From contig JADJWD010000005.1 in assembly GCA_016716535.1 (NCBI GenBank), forward strand, positions 889,938 to 953,937: DNA of 64,000 nt, written 5' to 3'. The notes under the pieces are model-generated. The model worked only from the letters and a program-made list of their open reading frames with translations, was not told the origin of the DNA and made no database searches. A program made the position numbers and the translations under genes. Below, one piece after another: positions 22,659 through 31,386 of the stretch (positions are counted from its first letter, which is position 1; every line of letters begins with the position of its first letter). The DNA is from Betaproteobacteria bacterium (lineage in GTDB: Bacteria; Pseudomonadota; Gammaproteobacteria; Burkholderiales; Burkholderiaceae_C).

Positions 22659-23384
22659 ATGCCTGCCGCCCCGCCGAACAACCTGCCGCCTCTGCTGGCC
22701 TTGCAGCGGCGGCTGGGCCACACGTTCGAGAACGAGGCGCTGCTGCAGCGCGCGCTCACGCACCGCAGCTTCGGCGCCGGGCACAACGAGCGGCTCGAGT
22801 TCCTCGGCGACGCGGTGCTGAACCTGGCCGTCTCGCGGCTGCTCTACGACCGCTTCGGCGACAGCGACGAAGGCGACCTGACGCGCGTGCGCGCCCACCT
22901 CGTGCGCGAGGACAGCCTGCACCGCGCCGCGTTGACGCTCGGCCTGCCCGAGGTGCTGCGCCTGTCGGAAGGCGAAGCGCGCGGCGGCGGCGCGCAGCGT
23001 GTGTCGATCCTCGCCGATGCGCTGGAGGCGGTGATCGGCGCCGTCTTCCTCGAGCGCGGCTACGAGGCGGCGCTGAACGTCGTGCAGCGCCTCTTCGGCG
23101 ACGTGATCCAGGCCACCGAGGCCGACAGCTGGAGCAAGGACGCGAAGACCGAACTCCAGGAATGGCTGCAGGCGCGGCGCCTGCCGGTACCGAGCTACCG
23201 CATCGCCGCGACGCGCGGCGAGAAACACGCGCAGACCTTCGAGGTCGAGTGTTCGGTGCCGACGCTGGCGCTGGCCGAGCGCGGCGAAGGCCGCTCGCGC
23301 CGCGCCGCCGAGCAGGAGGCCGCGCGCCGGCTGCTCGGCGTGCTGAAGGCGAGCGACCGGCCGGGCGGCCCGCTGCGCTCATGA
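22659..23384 (+). CDS. rnc: Ribonuclease III
   Basis: A 241-residue protein with the RNase III signature ERLEFLGDAVLNLAVS near residue 43, the second acidic cluster (DALEAVIGAVFLERG) and a C-terminal double-stranded RNA-binding domain (DAKTELQEWLQARRLPVPSYRI...RRAAEQEAARRLL). It processes rRNA precursors and double-stranded RNA. The ATG at 22659 gives the usual short N-terminus. The stop overlaps the era start (ATGA), a widely conserved rnc-era coupling. Confidence 0.95.
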   Translation: MPAAPPNNLPPLLALQRRLGHTFENEALLQRALTHRSFGAGHNERLEFLGDAVLNLAVSRLLYDRFGDSDEGDLTRVRAHLVREDSLHRAALTLGLPEVLRLSEGEARGGGAQRVSILADALEAVIGAVFLERGYEAALNVVQRLFGDVIQATEADSWSKDAKTELQEWLQARRLPVPSYRIAATRGEKHAQTFEVECSVPTLALAERGEGRSRRAAEQEAARRLLGVLKASDRPGGPLRS

Positions 23385-24382
23385 GTCCGGGGCACGAGCC
23401 CGGCGCCGAGCCTGGCCCCGAACCTGGCCCCGATCTCGCGGCGGCACCGCAGCGCTGCGGCCACATCGCCATCGTCGGCCGGCCCAACGTCGGCAAGAGC
23501 ACGCTGCTCAACGCGCTGGTCGGCCAGAAGATCAGCATCACCTCCAAGAAGGCGCAGACGACGCGCCACCGCATCACCGGCGTGCGCACGGCGGGCGCGA
23601 GCCAGTTCGTCTTCGTCGACACGCCAGGCTTCCAGACGCGCCAGCTCGGCGACAAGCGCGGCGCGCTGAACCGCACGCTCAACCGCACGGTGCTCGCGGC
23701 GCTGGCCGATGTCGACGTCGTCCTCTTCGTCTGCGAGGCCGGCCGCTTCACGCTCGACGACGCCAAGGTGCTGGCGCTGCTGCAAGAGGCCTCGCTCGAA
23801 GGCAAGCCGACGATCCTCGTCGCCAACAAGCTCGACGCGCTCGTGCGCCGCCAGGACGTGCTGCCGTGGCTGCGGCAGATGCAGGAGCGGCACCCGTTCG
23901 CCGAGTTCGTGCCGATGTCGGCACGCCGCGCCGCCGACATCGAGCGGCTGCTCGGCATCGTCGCGCCGTACCTGCCCGAGCAGCCGTGGCAGCACGACGC
24001 CCAGGCGCTGACCGACCGCAGCGAGCGTTTCCTCGCCGGCGAGCTGGTGCGCGAGAAGCTCTTCCGCCTGACCGGCGACGAGCTGCCGTACACCTCGACG
24101 GTCGTCGTCGAGAAGTTCGAGGAAGAAGGCGGTGAGAGTGCTGAGGGCGCTGTCCCCGGCCCGCGCCGTGTGCGCATCGCCGCCAGCATCGTCGTCGAGC
24201 GCGACGCGCACAAGGGCATGGTCATCGGCGAAGGCGGCGAGCGCCTGAAGCGCATCGGCACCGAGGCGCGGCAGGAGCTGGAGAAGCTGCTCGAGGCGCG
24301 CGTCTTCCTCGAGCTGTGGGTCAAGGTGCGCTCGGGCTGGGCCGACGACGAAGCGCACCTGCGCAGCTACGGCTACGAGTAA
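23381..24382 (+). CDS. era: GTPase Era
   Basis: A 333-residue GTPase with G1 GRPNVGKST, switch KKAQTTRHRITGV, G3 DTPGF, G4 NKLD, and a C-terminal KH domain (GMVIGEGGERLKRIGTEARQELEKLL). It binds the 3' end of 16S rRNA in 30S assembly. An N-terminal extension of about 25 residues with a PGxEPGPEPG pattern, absent from most Era proteins, and a short Glu/Gly-rich insertion near residue 250 are unusual but do not touch the core. Confidence 0.95.
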   Translation: MSPGHEPGAEPGPEPGPDLAAAPQRCGHIAIVGRPNVGKSTLLNALVGQKISITSKKAQTTRHRITGVRTAGASQFVFVDTPGFQTRQLGDKRGALNRTLNRTVLAALADVDVVLFVCEAGRFTLDDAKVLALLQEASLEGKPTILVANKLDALVRRQDVLPWLRQMQERHPFAEFVPMSARRAADIERLLGIVAPYLPEQPWQHDAQALTDRSERFLAGELVREKLFRLTGDELPYTSTVVVEKFEEEGGESAEGAVPGPRRVRIAASIVVERDAHKGMVIGEGGERLKRIGTEARQELEKLLEARVFLELWVKVRSGWADDEAHLRSYGYE

Positions 24383-24392
24383 CGGGCCGAAG

Positions 24393-25187
24393 ATGGCCGC
24401 CTCGGCCCGAGCCACGCCGCCGCTTTCCGCCTTCGTGCTGCACAGCTACGACTGGAGCGAGTCGAGTCTGATCGTCGACCTCTTCACGCGCGCGCAGGGC
24501 CGCGTCGTCGTCGTTGCCAAGGGTGCGAAGCGGCCGACGTCGAACTTCCGCCCGCTGCTGCTGCCGTTCCATCCGCTGACGGTGTGGCTGTCGAAGAGTG
24601 CGGCCGACGAACACGGCGAGGTGCGCAGCCTGCGCGCCGCCGAGTGGGGCGGCGGCGCGCCGTTGCCGGCCACCGCGCTGATGTCGGGCTTCTACCTGAA
24701 CGAGCTGGTGCTGAAGGGCCTGGCGCGGCAGGACCCGCACCCGGCGCTGTTCGACGCGTATGCCCAGACGCTGGCGGTGCTTGCTGCCGCAGCGGACGCA
24801 GCGACCGCGGCATCGCCCGAGATCGAGGCCGTCGCGCTGCGCGCGTTCGAGCTGGTGCTGCTGCGTGAACTCGGCTGGCTGCCCGCGCTCGAGGTGCTGA
24901 CCGCGAGCGCCGAGCCGCTGGCCGCCGAAGGGCGCTACACGATCCATGCCGAGGCCGGCGTCGTTGCCGACGACAGCGGCCTGCCGGGCGCCGCGTGGCT
25001 GGCCGTGCAGGCGGCGCTGCGGCTCGGCAGCCTCGCCGCCTTGCGCCAGGCCTGCGCGGCGCACGCCACCGCGCTGCGCGCGCCGCTGCGCCACCTCGTT
25101 CACTATCATCTGGCCACCACGCAACTGCGCACGCGCCGCGTCGGCCTGCAGTTGCAGCGCCTGGCGGCGCAGCCGGCCCCACGATGA
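24393..25187 (+). CDS. recO: DNA repair protein RecO
   Basis: A 264-residue protein with the RecO N-terminal OB-fold (AFVLHSYDWSESSLIVDLFTRAQGRVVVVAKGAKRPTSNFRPLLLPF) and a helical C-terminal part. The four-cysteine zinc site of some RecO proteins is absent, which is normal for proteobacteria. It helps load RecA on gapped DNA with RecR. The stop overlaps the pdxJ start. Confidence 0.9.
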   Translation: MAASARATPPLSAFVLHSYDWSESSLIVDLFTRAQGRVVVVAKGAKRPTSNFRPLLLPFHPLTVWLSKSAADEHGEVRSLRAAEWGGGAPLPATALMSGFYLNELVLKGLARQDPHPALFDAYAQTLAVLAAAADAATAASPEIEAVALRAFELVLLRELGWLPALEVLTASAEPLAAEGRYTIHAEAGVVADDSGLPGAAWLAVQAALRLGSLAALRQACAAHATALRAPLRHLVHYHLATTQLRTRRVGLQLQRLAAQPAPR

Positions 25188-26008
25188 ACCCGCTCATTGC
25201 CGACGAGGCCGCGCCGCGCGGCGCCCGCCACGGGCACGGCACCACCGCTTTGTCGGTCAACGTCAACAAGGTGGCGCTGTTGCGCAACACGCGCCACCTC
25301 GGCATCCCGAGCGTCGTGCGCGCGGCGACGCTGGCGCTGGAAGCCGGCGCCGACGGCATCACCGTGCACCCGCGCCCCGACGAGCGCCACATCCGCGCGC
25401 ACGACGTGCACGACCTCGCGGCCTTGCTGAAGCAATGGCCGCAGGCCGAATACAACATCGAGGGCAACCCGTTCCACAACCTGATGGACTTCGTGCGCGC
25501 CGTGCGGCCGCAGCAGGCGACCTTCGTGCCCGACAGCGAAGGCCAGTTCACCAGCGACCACGGCTGGAACCTCGCCGCCGACGGCGGACGTGTGCGGCCG
25601 TTGATCGACGAGTGCCGCGCGCTCGGCGTGCGCGTCAGCCTGTTCATGGACGCCGAGCCGCAGGCGATGGCGCTGGCGCGCGCGGTCGGCGCCGACCGCG
25701 TCGAGCTCTACACCGAGCCGTACGCCGCGGCGCACGGCACGCCGGCGCAGGCGCGTGAACTCGAGCGCTTCGCCGCCGCGGCGCGTGCGGCCGCGGCCGC
25801 GAGCCTTGGCGTCAACGCCGGGCACGACTTGAACCGCGCCAACCTCGGCGACTTCCTGCGCGCCGTGCCCGGTGTCCTCGAGGTGTCGATCGGCCACGCG
25901 CTCGTCGCCGATGCGCTCGAGCTTGGCCTTGCCGAGACGGTGCGCGACTACCAGCGCGTCATCCGCCGCGCCGCTGCACCCGATACTGCCCCGGCCGCTG
26001 CGCCGTGA
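25184..26008 (+). CDS. pdxJ: Pyridoxine 5'-phosphate synthase
   Basis: A 274-residue PdxJ: LSVNVNKVALLRNTR, GADGITVHPRPDERHI, EYNIEGNP, VPDSEGQFTSDHG and the closing LGVNAGHDLN...VSIGHALVADAL. It makes pyridoxine 5'-phosphate from deoxyxylulose phosphate and aminoacetone phosphate. The N-terminus carries about 22 extra residues compared with the E. coli enzyme. It overlaps recO by four bases and acpS by four (GTGA), the widespread recO-pdxJ-acpS order. Confidence 0.95.
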   Translation: MNPLIADEAAPRGARHGHGTTALSVNVNKVALLRNTRHLGIPSVVRAATLALEAGADGITVHPRPDERHIRAHDVHDLAALLKQWPQAEYNIEGNPFHNLMDFVRAVRPQQATFVPDSEGQFTSDHGWNLAADGGRVRPLIDECRALGVRVSLFMDAEPQAMALARAVGADRVELYTEPYAAAHGTPAQARELERFAAAARAAAAASLGVNAGHDLNRANLGDFLRAVPGVLEVSIGHALVADALELGLAETVRDYQRVIRRAAAPDTAPAAAP

Positions 26009-26424
26009 TCTACGGCATCGGCACCGACATCTGCGACCTGCGCCGCATGGCGCAGACGCTCGAGCGGCGCGGCGACCGCTTCGCCGAACGGGTGCTCGGC
26101 GACGCCGAGTTGCAGGTGTTCCATGCCCGCAGCGCGCGGCACCCGGCGCGTGGCCTGCGCTTCCTCGCCACGCGCTTCTCGGCCAAGGAGGCGTTCTCGA
26201 AGGCGATCGGCCTGGGCATCCGCATGCCGATGACCTGGCGCACCTGCGAGATCCTCAACGAGCCGAGCGGCAAGCCGGTCATCCACCTGTCCGGCGCGCT
26301 CGCCGAGTGGTTCGCGGCGCGTTCGCTGGTCGCGCACGTCAGCGTCACCGACGAGTCGGACTACGTCGCGGCCTTTGTCGTCGTCGAGCGCACCGCGGCG
26401 CCGCCGCAGGAGAACGAGCCATGA
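26005..26424 (+). CDS. acpS: Holo-ACP synthase
   Basis: A 139-residue protein with IYGIGTDICDLRRM at the N-terminus and RFSAKEAFSKAIGLGI, the two hallmark motifs holding the Mg and CoA ligands. It attaches phosphopantetheine to Ser37 of the AcpP encoded at 12643. The GTG start overlaps the pdxJ stop, and its own stop overlaps the nagZ ATG. Confidence 0.93.
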   Translation: MIYGIGTDICDLRRMAQTLERRGDRFAERVLGDAELQVFHARSARHPARGLRFLATRFSAKEAFSKAIGLGIRMPMTWRTCEILNEPSGKPVIHLSGALAEWFAARSLVAHVSVTDESDYVAAFVVVERTAAPPQENEP

Positions 26425-27500
26425 GCGAACACTCGAACAACTACGCCTCCCACGCCCCGGTCGTCCTCGACATCGCCGGCCTCGCGCTGACCGCCGACGA
26501 CCGCCGCCGCCTTGCGCACCCGCTGACCGGCGGCCTCATCCTCTTCGCGCGCAACTTCGAGAGCCGGCGCCAACTTACCGAACTCGTGGCCGAGATCAAG
26601 GCCGTGCGCGCCGACTGCCTCGTCTGCGTCGACCACGAAGGCGGCCGCGTGCAGCGCTTCCGCACCGACGGCTTCACCGCGCTGCCGGCGATGCGTGTGC
26701 TGGGCGAGCTGTGGATGCGCGACGCGATGGCCGCCACCGATGCGGCCAGCGCCCTCGGCTACGTGCTCGCCGCCGAGTTGCGCGCCTGCGGCGTCGACCT
26801 CTCGTTCGCACCCGTGCTCGACCTCGACCACGGCGGCAGCACGGTGATCGGCGACCGCGCCTTCCATCGCGACGCGCGGGTCGCGGCGCTCTTGGCCAAG
26901 AGCGTCGCGCACGGCATGCTGCGCGCCGGCATGGCGCACTGCGGCAAGCACTTCCCCGGCCACGGCTTCGTCAAGGCCGACAGCCACGTCGCGGTGCCGG
27001 TAGACAAGCGCAGCCTGAAGGCGCTGCTCGCCGACGACGCCGCGCCCTACGCCTGGCTCAGCGCCACGCTCACGGCGGTGATGCCGGCGCACGTCGTCTA
27101 CGAGCGCGTCGACCACCGCCCGGCCGGGTTCTCCGAGCGCTGGCTGAAGACGATCCTGCGCGAGCAGATGGGCTTCACCGGCGCCGTCTTCAGCGACGAC
27201 CTGAGCATGGAAGGCGCGCGCCATCTCGACGGCGCGGCGCTCACCTACACCGAGGCAGCGACGGTGGCACTCGAGGCCGGCTGCGACCTCGTGCTGCTGT
27301 GCAACCAGTCGGCCGACGGCGGCGCCGCGGTCGACGAGTTGCTCGAAGGCCTCGCGCGCGCCGCGCGCGAGGGCCTGTGGGTCCCGGACCCCGACGGTGA
27401 AGCGCGCCGCGTCGCGCTGCTGCCCACCGCGCCGCCGCTTGCCTGGGACGTGCTGATGCACGACCCGGCGTACCAGCGCTCGCTGGAGCGGCTGCCCTGA
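26421..27500 (+). CDS. nagZ: Beta-N-acetylhexosaminidase NagZ
   Basis: A 359-residue glycoside hydrolase family 3 enzyme: VVLDIAGLALTADDRRRLAHP, GLILFARNF, VDHEGGRVQRF, the KHFPGHG substrate-binding motif with its His on a mobile loop, and the nucleophile region FSDDLSMEGA. It removes GlcNAc from peptidoglycan fragments during cell-wall recycling. It ends the lepA-to-nagZ run and converges with RNase E with only eight bases between stops. Confidence 0.94.
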   Translation: MSEHSNNYASHAPVVLDIAGLALTADDRRRLAHPLTGGLILFARNFESRRQLTELVAEIKAVRADCLVCVDHEGGRVQRFRTDGFTALPAMRVLGELWMRDAMAATDAASALGYVLAAELRACGVDLSFAPVLDLDHGGSTVIGDRAFHRDARVAALLAKSVAHGMLRAGMAHCGKHFPGHGFVKADSHVAVPVDKRSLKALLADDAAPYAWLSATLTAVMPAHVVYERVDHRPAGFSERWLKTILREQMGFTGAVFSDDLSMEGARHLDGAALTYTEAATVALEAGCDLVLLCNQSADGGAAVDELLEGLARAAREGLWVPDPDGEARRVALLPTAPPLAWDVLMHDPAYQRSLERLP

Positions 27501-27508
27501 GCTGAACC

Positions 27509-30500
27509 TCAGCTCGCCGACTCGAACGGCAGCCGCGTCTGCGCGAGATCCTTGCGGGTCTCGACGAGCACGAGCGGACCTTCGTCGACGACGACCGGCG
27601 GCTTCGGCTCGCGCGGCACGTGCACGGGCTTGGGCTCGGCGGCCATCGCCGCCTGCGCCGCGGCCACCTTGCCGGCGTCACTGCCCACCCACTCGAGGCC
27701 GGCCGCGCTGGCCAGCGACTGCAGATCGGCCGCCGGCAGCGTGTAGGGCTCGATCGGCTGCGCAGCCTGCGGCGGTTGCGGGCGCTGCGAGGACGGTGTC
27801 GCCAGCTCGGTCTGCACCGGGGCGGCGGCGAACGACGGTTCAGATGACGGCATCGCCGGCGTCTGCGGCGCGTACAGCGGCGTGCTCGGCGGCGCCGCAA
27901 CGGCGGCGCCGGCGTCGGCCGCTGACGGCTCATCGCCCGCGGTGGCCGGTGCGCCCGTGGCGCCGATGTCGAGCTGGCCCTGCGCATCGCCGTCGGCGAA
28001 TTCGCGCCGGCCGCGACCACCGCGGCGGCGGCGTCCGCCGCGCTCGTCGGTGCGCTCCTCGCCGCGTTCACCGCGTTCACCACCGCGCTCTTCGCCACGC
28101 TCGTCGGCTTCGGACCTCTCCGCGAGTTCGGCGCTCTCGGCGCGTGGCTCGGGTGCGCCTTCGCCGGTCGTAGCACCAGCGGCGGCGCCCTCGGCACCCG
28201 CCGTCACGCCGGTCGCAACGCCTGCGTCCTCGCGGCCGCCTTCGCCGCGACCGCGGCCGCCGCGCCGACGGCGCCGACGGCCTTCGCGATCGCCCTCGGC
28301 AAGTTCACCGACCGGGATCGTGTCGACGAAGTCGGGCTGCGCGGTGGCATCCGCGGCCACAGCCGGCTGCGGCGCGCGCTCGGGCCGGGCGCCACGCTGA
28401 CCTTCGCCAGTGCGCGGGCCGCGGTCACCCCGTTCGCCGCGCTCACCGCGTTCACCGCGCTCGGGACGATCGCCGCGCTCCGGGCGATCACCGCGCTCGC
28501 TGCGCTCTTCGCGCGCTGCCGGCGAGGTGCTGCCAGCCCCTTCGGGCGCGCCTTCGCGGCGCGGCGGGCGGCCTTCACGAGCTTCGCGCGCCTCACGGCC
28601 TTCGCGTCCTTCGCGACCTTCGCGCGCCTCACGGCCTTCACGACCGCCGCGCTCACCGCGGTCACGTCCGTTGCGGCCGCCGCGTTCACCGCGTTCGCCG
28701 CCGCGCTCACCTCTTTCCCCGCGTCCACCACGCTCACCGCGCCCGCCGCGTTCACCGCCGCGCTCGCCACCCCGTTCACCGCGCCGCCCATCGGCCGCCG
28801 CGGCTTGGCCTGCAGCGCCGGTTGCGCCTGCCGCACCCGTTGCGCCCGCACGCACCGGCGTCGCGGCCACAGGCGCGGCCGGCTCGGCCGGCGCCGCGCC
28901 GAATAGCTTCTTCACCCAGCCGAAGAAACCGCTGCCGGCTGGCGCCGGCGCAGGCATCGCGACAGGCGCCGCCGGCCGGCTGGCCGCGGCCACCGGCGCC
29001 GCGGCCACAGGCGCAACCGGCGCCTTCACCGCCACCGGTGCCGGCGGCGGCGCGGGCGGCGCCGGCTGGTCGGGCAGCACGCCCTTGATCACCGGCTCCT
29101 GCTTGGCCTTGCCGCGTTCGCTGCTGTCCTTGCGGCGCGTGATGCCGACTTCCTCGTCGGGCTCTTCGACCATCGTGTAGCTGGCGCGGAAGCTCTCCAG
29201 CCGCGGGTCGTCGTGGCGCAGGCGCTCGAGCTTGTAGTTCGGCGTCTCGAGGTGCTTGTTGGGCACCAGCAGCACGGTGACGCGCTGCTTCAGTTCGATC
29301 TTGCTGATCTCGGCGCGCTTCTCGTTGAGCAGGAAGCTCGTCACCTCCACCGGCACCTGCACGTGCACGGCGGCGGTGTTGTCCTTCATCGCCTCCTCCT
29401 GCACCATGCGCAGGATCTGCAGCGCCGAGCTTTCCGTGTCGCGGATATGGCCGGTGCCGTTGCAGCGCGGGCAGGTGATGTGGCTGCCTTCGGAGAGCGC
29501 CGGGCGCAGCCGCTGGCGGCTCAGTTCGAGCAGGCCGAACTTGCTGATCGAGCTGAACTGCACGCGTGCGCGGTCGTAGCGCAGCGCATCGCGCAGCCGC
29601 TGCTCGACCTCGCGGCGGTTCTTGCTCTCCTCCATGTCGATGAAGTCGACGACGATCAGGCCGCCGAGGTCGCGCAGCCGCATCTGGCGCGCGATCTCGT
29701 CGGCCGCTTCGAGGTTGGTGCGCGTCGCCGTCTCTTCGATGTCGCTGCCGCGCGTGGCGCGCGCGCTGTTCACGTCCACCGCCACCAGCGCCTCGGTGTG
29801 GTCGATGACGACCGCGCCGCCCGAGGGCAGGTTCACCGTGCGGCTGAACGCCGTCTCGATCTGGTGCTCGATCTGGAAGCGGCTGAAAAGCGGCGCATCG
29901 TCCCGATAGCGCTTCACGCGCGATGCCGTCTCCGGCATCACGTGGTTCATGAATTGATGCGCTTGCTCGTAGATGTCGTCGGTGTCGATCAGGATCTCGC
30001 CGATGTCCGCGGTGAAGTAGTCGCGGATGGCACGGATGACGAGGCTCGATTCCTGGTAGATCAGGAACGCGCCCTTGCCCGCCTGCGAGGCGCCTTCGAT
30101 GGCGCTCCACAGCTTGAGCATGTAGTTCAGGTCCCACTGCAGCTCGCCGGCGCTGCGGCCGATGCCGGCGGTGCGCGCGATCAGGCTCATGCCCTTGGGG
30201 TACTCGAGCTGGTCGAGGTTGTCCTTCAGCTCCTCGCGCTGCTCGCCCTCGATGCGCCGGCTGACGCCGCCGCCGCGCGGGTTGTTGGGCATCAGCACGA
30301 GGTAGCGGCCGGCCAGGCTGATGAAGGTGGTGAGCGCGGCGCCCTTGTTGCCGCGCTCTTCCTTCTCGACCTGCACGAGCAGGTTGTCGCCTTCCTTGAC
30401 CGCGTCGCTGATCTTCGCGTCGCGGGCGCTGACGCCCTCGCGGAAGTACTGCTTGCTGATCTCCTTGAACGGCAGGAAGCCGTGGCGGTCTTCGCCGTAG

Positions 30501-30676
30501 TCGACGAAACACGCTTCGAGGCTGGGCTCGACGCGCGTGATCACCGCCTTGTAGATGTTGCCCTTGCGCTGTTCGCGCCCCTCGAGCTCGGTTTCGAAGT
30601 CGAGCAGCTTCTGGCCGTCGACGATTGCCAGCCGCCGCTCTTCGGGCTGCGTGGCGTTGATGAGCATTCGCTTCAT
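27509..30676 (-). CDS. rne: Ribonuclease E with long RG/E-rich C-terminal tail
   Basis: A 1055-residue protein from ATG 30676 (MKRMLINATQPEERR). The N-terminal half has the S1 domain (GNIYKAVITRVEPSLEACFVDYG), 5' sensor and DNase I-like parts (VVIDHTEALVAVDVNSARATRG, GGLIVVDFIDMEE) and the Zn-link CPRCNGTGH. The C-terminal half is disordered: Pro/Ala-rich, then two tracts of repeated RGERGG/GREARE-type units near residues 640-720 and 760-790, then acidic and Ala-rich stretches, ending LVLVETRKDLAQTRLPFE. It is the central endonuclease of mRNA decay and rRNA processing. The repeats are also visible as repetitive DNA at about 28410-28800. Confidence 0.95.
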   Translation of the reverse strand: MKRMLINATQPEERRLAIVDGQKLLDFETELEGREQRKGNIYKAVITRVEPSLEACFVDYGEDRHGFLPFKEISKQYFREGVSARDAKISDAVKEGDNLLVQVEKEERGNKGAALTTFISLAGRYLVLMPNNPRGGGVSRRIEGEQREELKDNLDQLEYPKGMSLIARTAGIGRSAGELQWDLNYMLKLWSAIEGASQAGKGAFLIYQESSLVIRAIRDYFTADIGEILIDTDDIYEQAHQFMNHVMPETASRVKRYRDDAPLFSRFQIEHQIETAFSRTVNLPSGGAVVIDHTEALVAVDVNSARATRGSDIEETATRTNLEAADEIARQMRLRDLGGLIVVDFIDMEESKNRREVEQRLRDALRYDRARVQFSSISKFGLLELSRQRLRPALSEGSHITCPRCNGTGHIRDTESSALQILRMVQEEAMKDNTAAVHVQVPVEVTSFLLNEKRAEISKIELKQRVTVLLVPNKHLETPNYKLERLRHDDPRLESFRASYTMVEEPDEEVGITRRKDSSERGKAKQEPVIKGVLPDQPAPPAPPPAPVAVKAPVAPVAAAPVAAASRPAAPVAMPAPAPAGSGFFGWVKKLFGAAPAEPAAPVAATPVRAGATGAAGATGAAGQAAAADGRRGERGGERGGERGGRGERGGRGERGERGGERGERGGRNGRDRGERGGREGREAREGREGREGREAREAREGRPPRREGAPEGAGSTSPAAREERSERGDRPERGDRPERGERGERGERGDRGPRTGEGQRGARPERAPQPAVAADATAQPDFVDTIPVGELAEGDREGRRRRRRGGRGRGEGGREDAGVATGVTAGAEGAAAGATTGEGAPEPRAESAELAERSEADERGEERGGERGERGEERTDERGGRRRRGGRGRREFADGDAQGQLDIGATGAPATAGDEPSAADAGAAVAAPPSTPLYAPQTPAMPSSEPSFAAAPVQTELATPSSQRPQPPQAAQPIEPYTLPAADLQSLASAAGLEWVGSDAGKVAAAQAAMAAEPKPVHVPREPKPPVVVDEGPLVLVETRKDLAQTRLPFESAS
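28410..28800. repeat. Low-complexity repetitive DNA encoding the RG/RE-rich tail of RNase E
   Basis: Short imperfect repeats of a CACCGCGTTCACCGCGCT-like unit and a CTTCGCGCGCCTCACGG-like unit, in phase with codons for RGE, RGG and GREARE. Such tracts can slip during replication, so the copy number may vary between strains. Confidence 0.6.
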
Positions 30677-31386
30677 GTGCACTCCAAACGTGCCCCATGC
30701 GCGGGTGTCTCATGCCCGGCGCCGGGAACCTTCGCGCCCGGCCGGCGAACCGGACGGGCGCATCCTCGATGCACGAGAAGCGGCGGGGGGAGAACCGTGA
30801 GCGCGAAATGCCCTGGACTGCGCTGGTCGAGGCCCCCGCCGGCGGCGGGGCGTCTCAGGCGCGCAGCGTTGGCGCGTGCGTGTGGGCCGGGCCGGCGGTG
30901 GCCACCGGGCCGCGCGTCTTGCCTGCCGGCCCGGCGCAGATGCGCTCGGGCTGGCAGGGCCAGGTTGCGGCCGCGCCGGCAGGGGTCTGCCGTAGGCGGG
31001 GTCGCAAGCCGGGGAGGGAGACGGGGGGCATGGGGGCGCGCTGGCCTGGCTTCACGCAGGTGCCCGCGGCGGTGGGGGTCTGGCCCCCGGTGCCTCGTGC
31101 ACCTCGAATCTTTCGTGTCCTCGTCAGCCTCGCCTGGTCGATTTCAACGGCGAGACGGTGAGGCGGCGGTTCTCTCGGTAGCCGAATCTCTGCCACCGGG
31201 GCCGGGTGTGTCTGCGTCGCTGTGGCGACGGCGGTCCATGCCCGACCGGCGGTGTTGCATCACCTGAAGTTGCCGCCTGCCTCGAACCCGGAACCCGGCT
31301 TCGGCAGCGGCAGCCCATGATCGCCCAGGCTGCACACGCTTAAACTCCGATAAATCAAGCACATACCGTGCAAACGTGGCGCGATC
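30677..31386. other. About 710-base gap between rne and rluC; long rne leader
   Basis: No gene is seen. The rne half (30677 to about 31250) is GC-rich with many possible hairpins, matching the family habit of a long rne 5' untranslated region through which RNase E controls its own mRNA. A short AT-richer block at 31335-31375 (TAAACT at 31341-31346, GATAAA at 31349-31354) is the most promoter-like part and could serve either direction. The open frames crossing the region lack recognisable motifs. Confidence 0.5.

Noticed and set aside
30780..31140. Possible hidden gene in the rne-rluC gap
   Set aside because: Open frames exist in several registers because of high GC, but none shows a start with a ribosome binding site, a motif or a consistent codon pattern.
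29213..31267. A 684-residue plus-strand open frame crossing rne and its leader
   Set aside because: Antisense of the highly conserved RNase E catalytic half, so the frame is a codon-bias artefact; the part over the leader has no motif.
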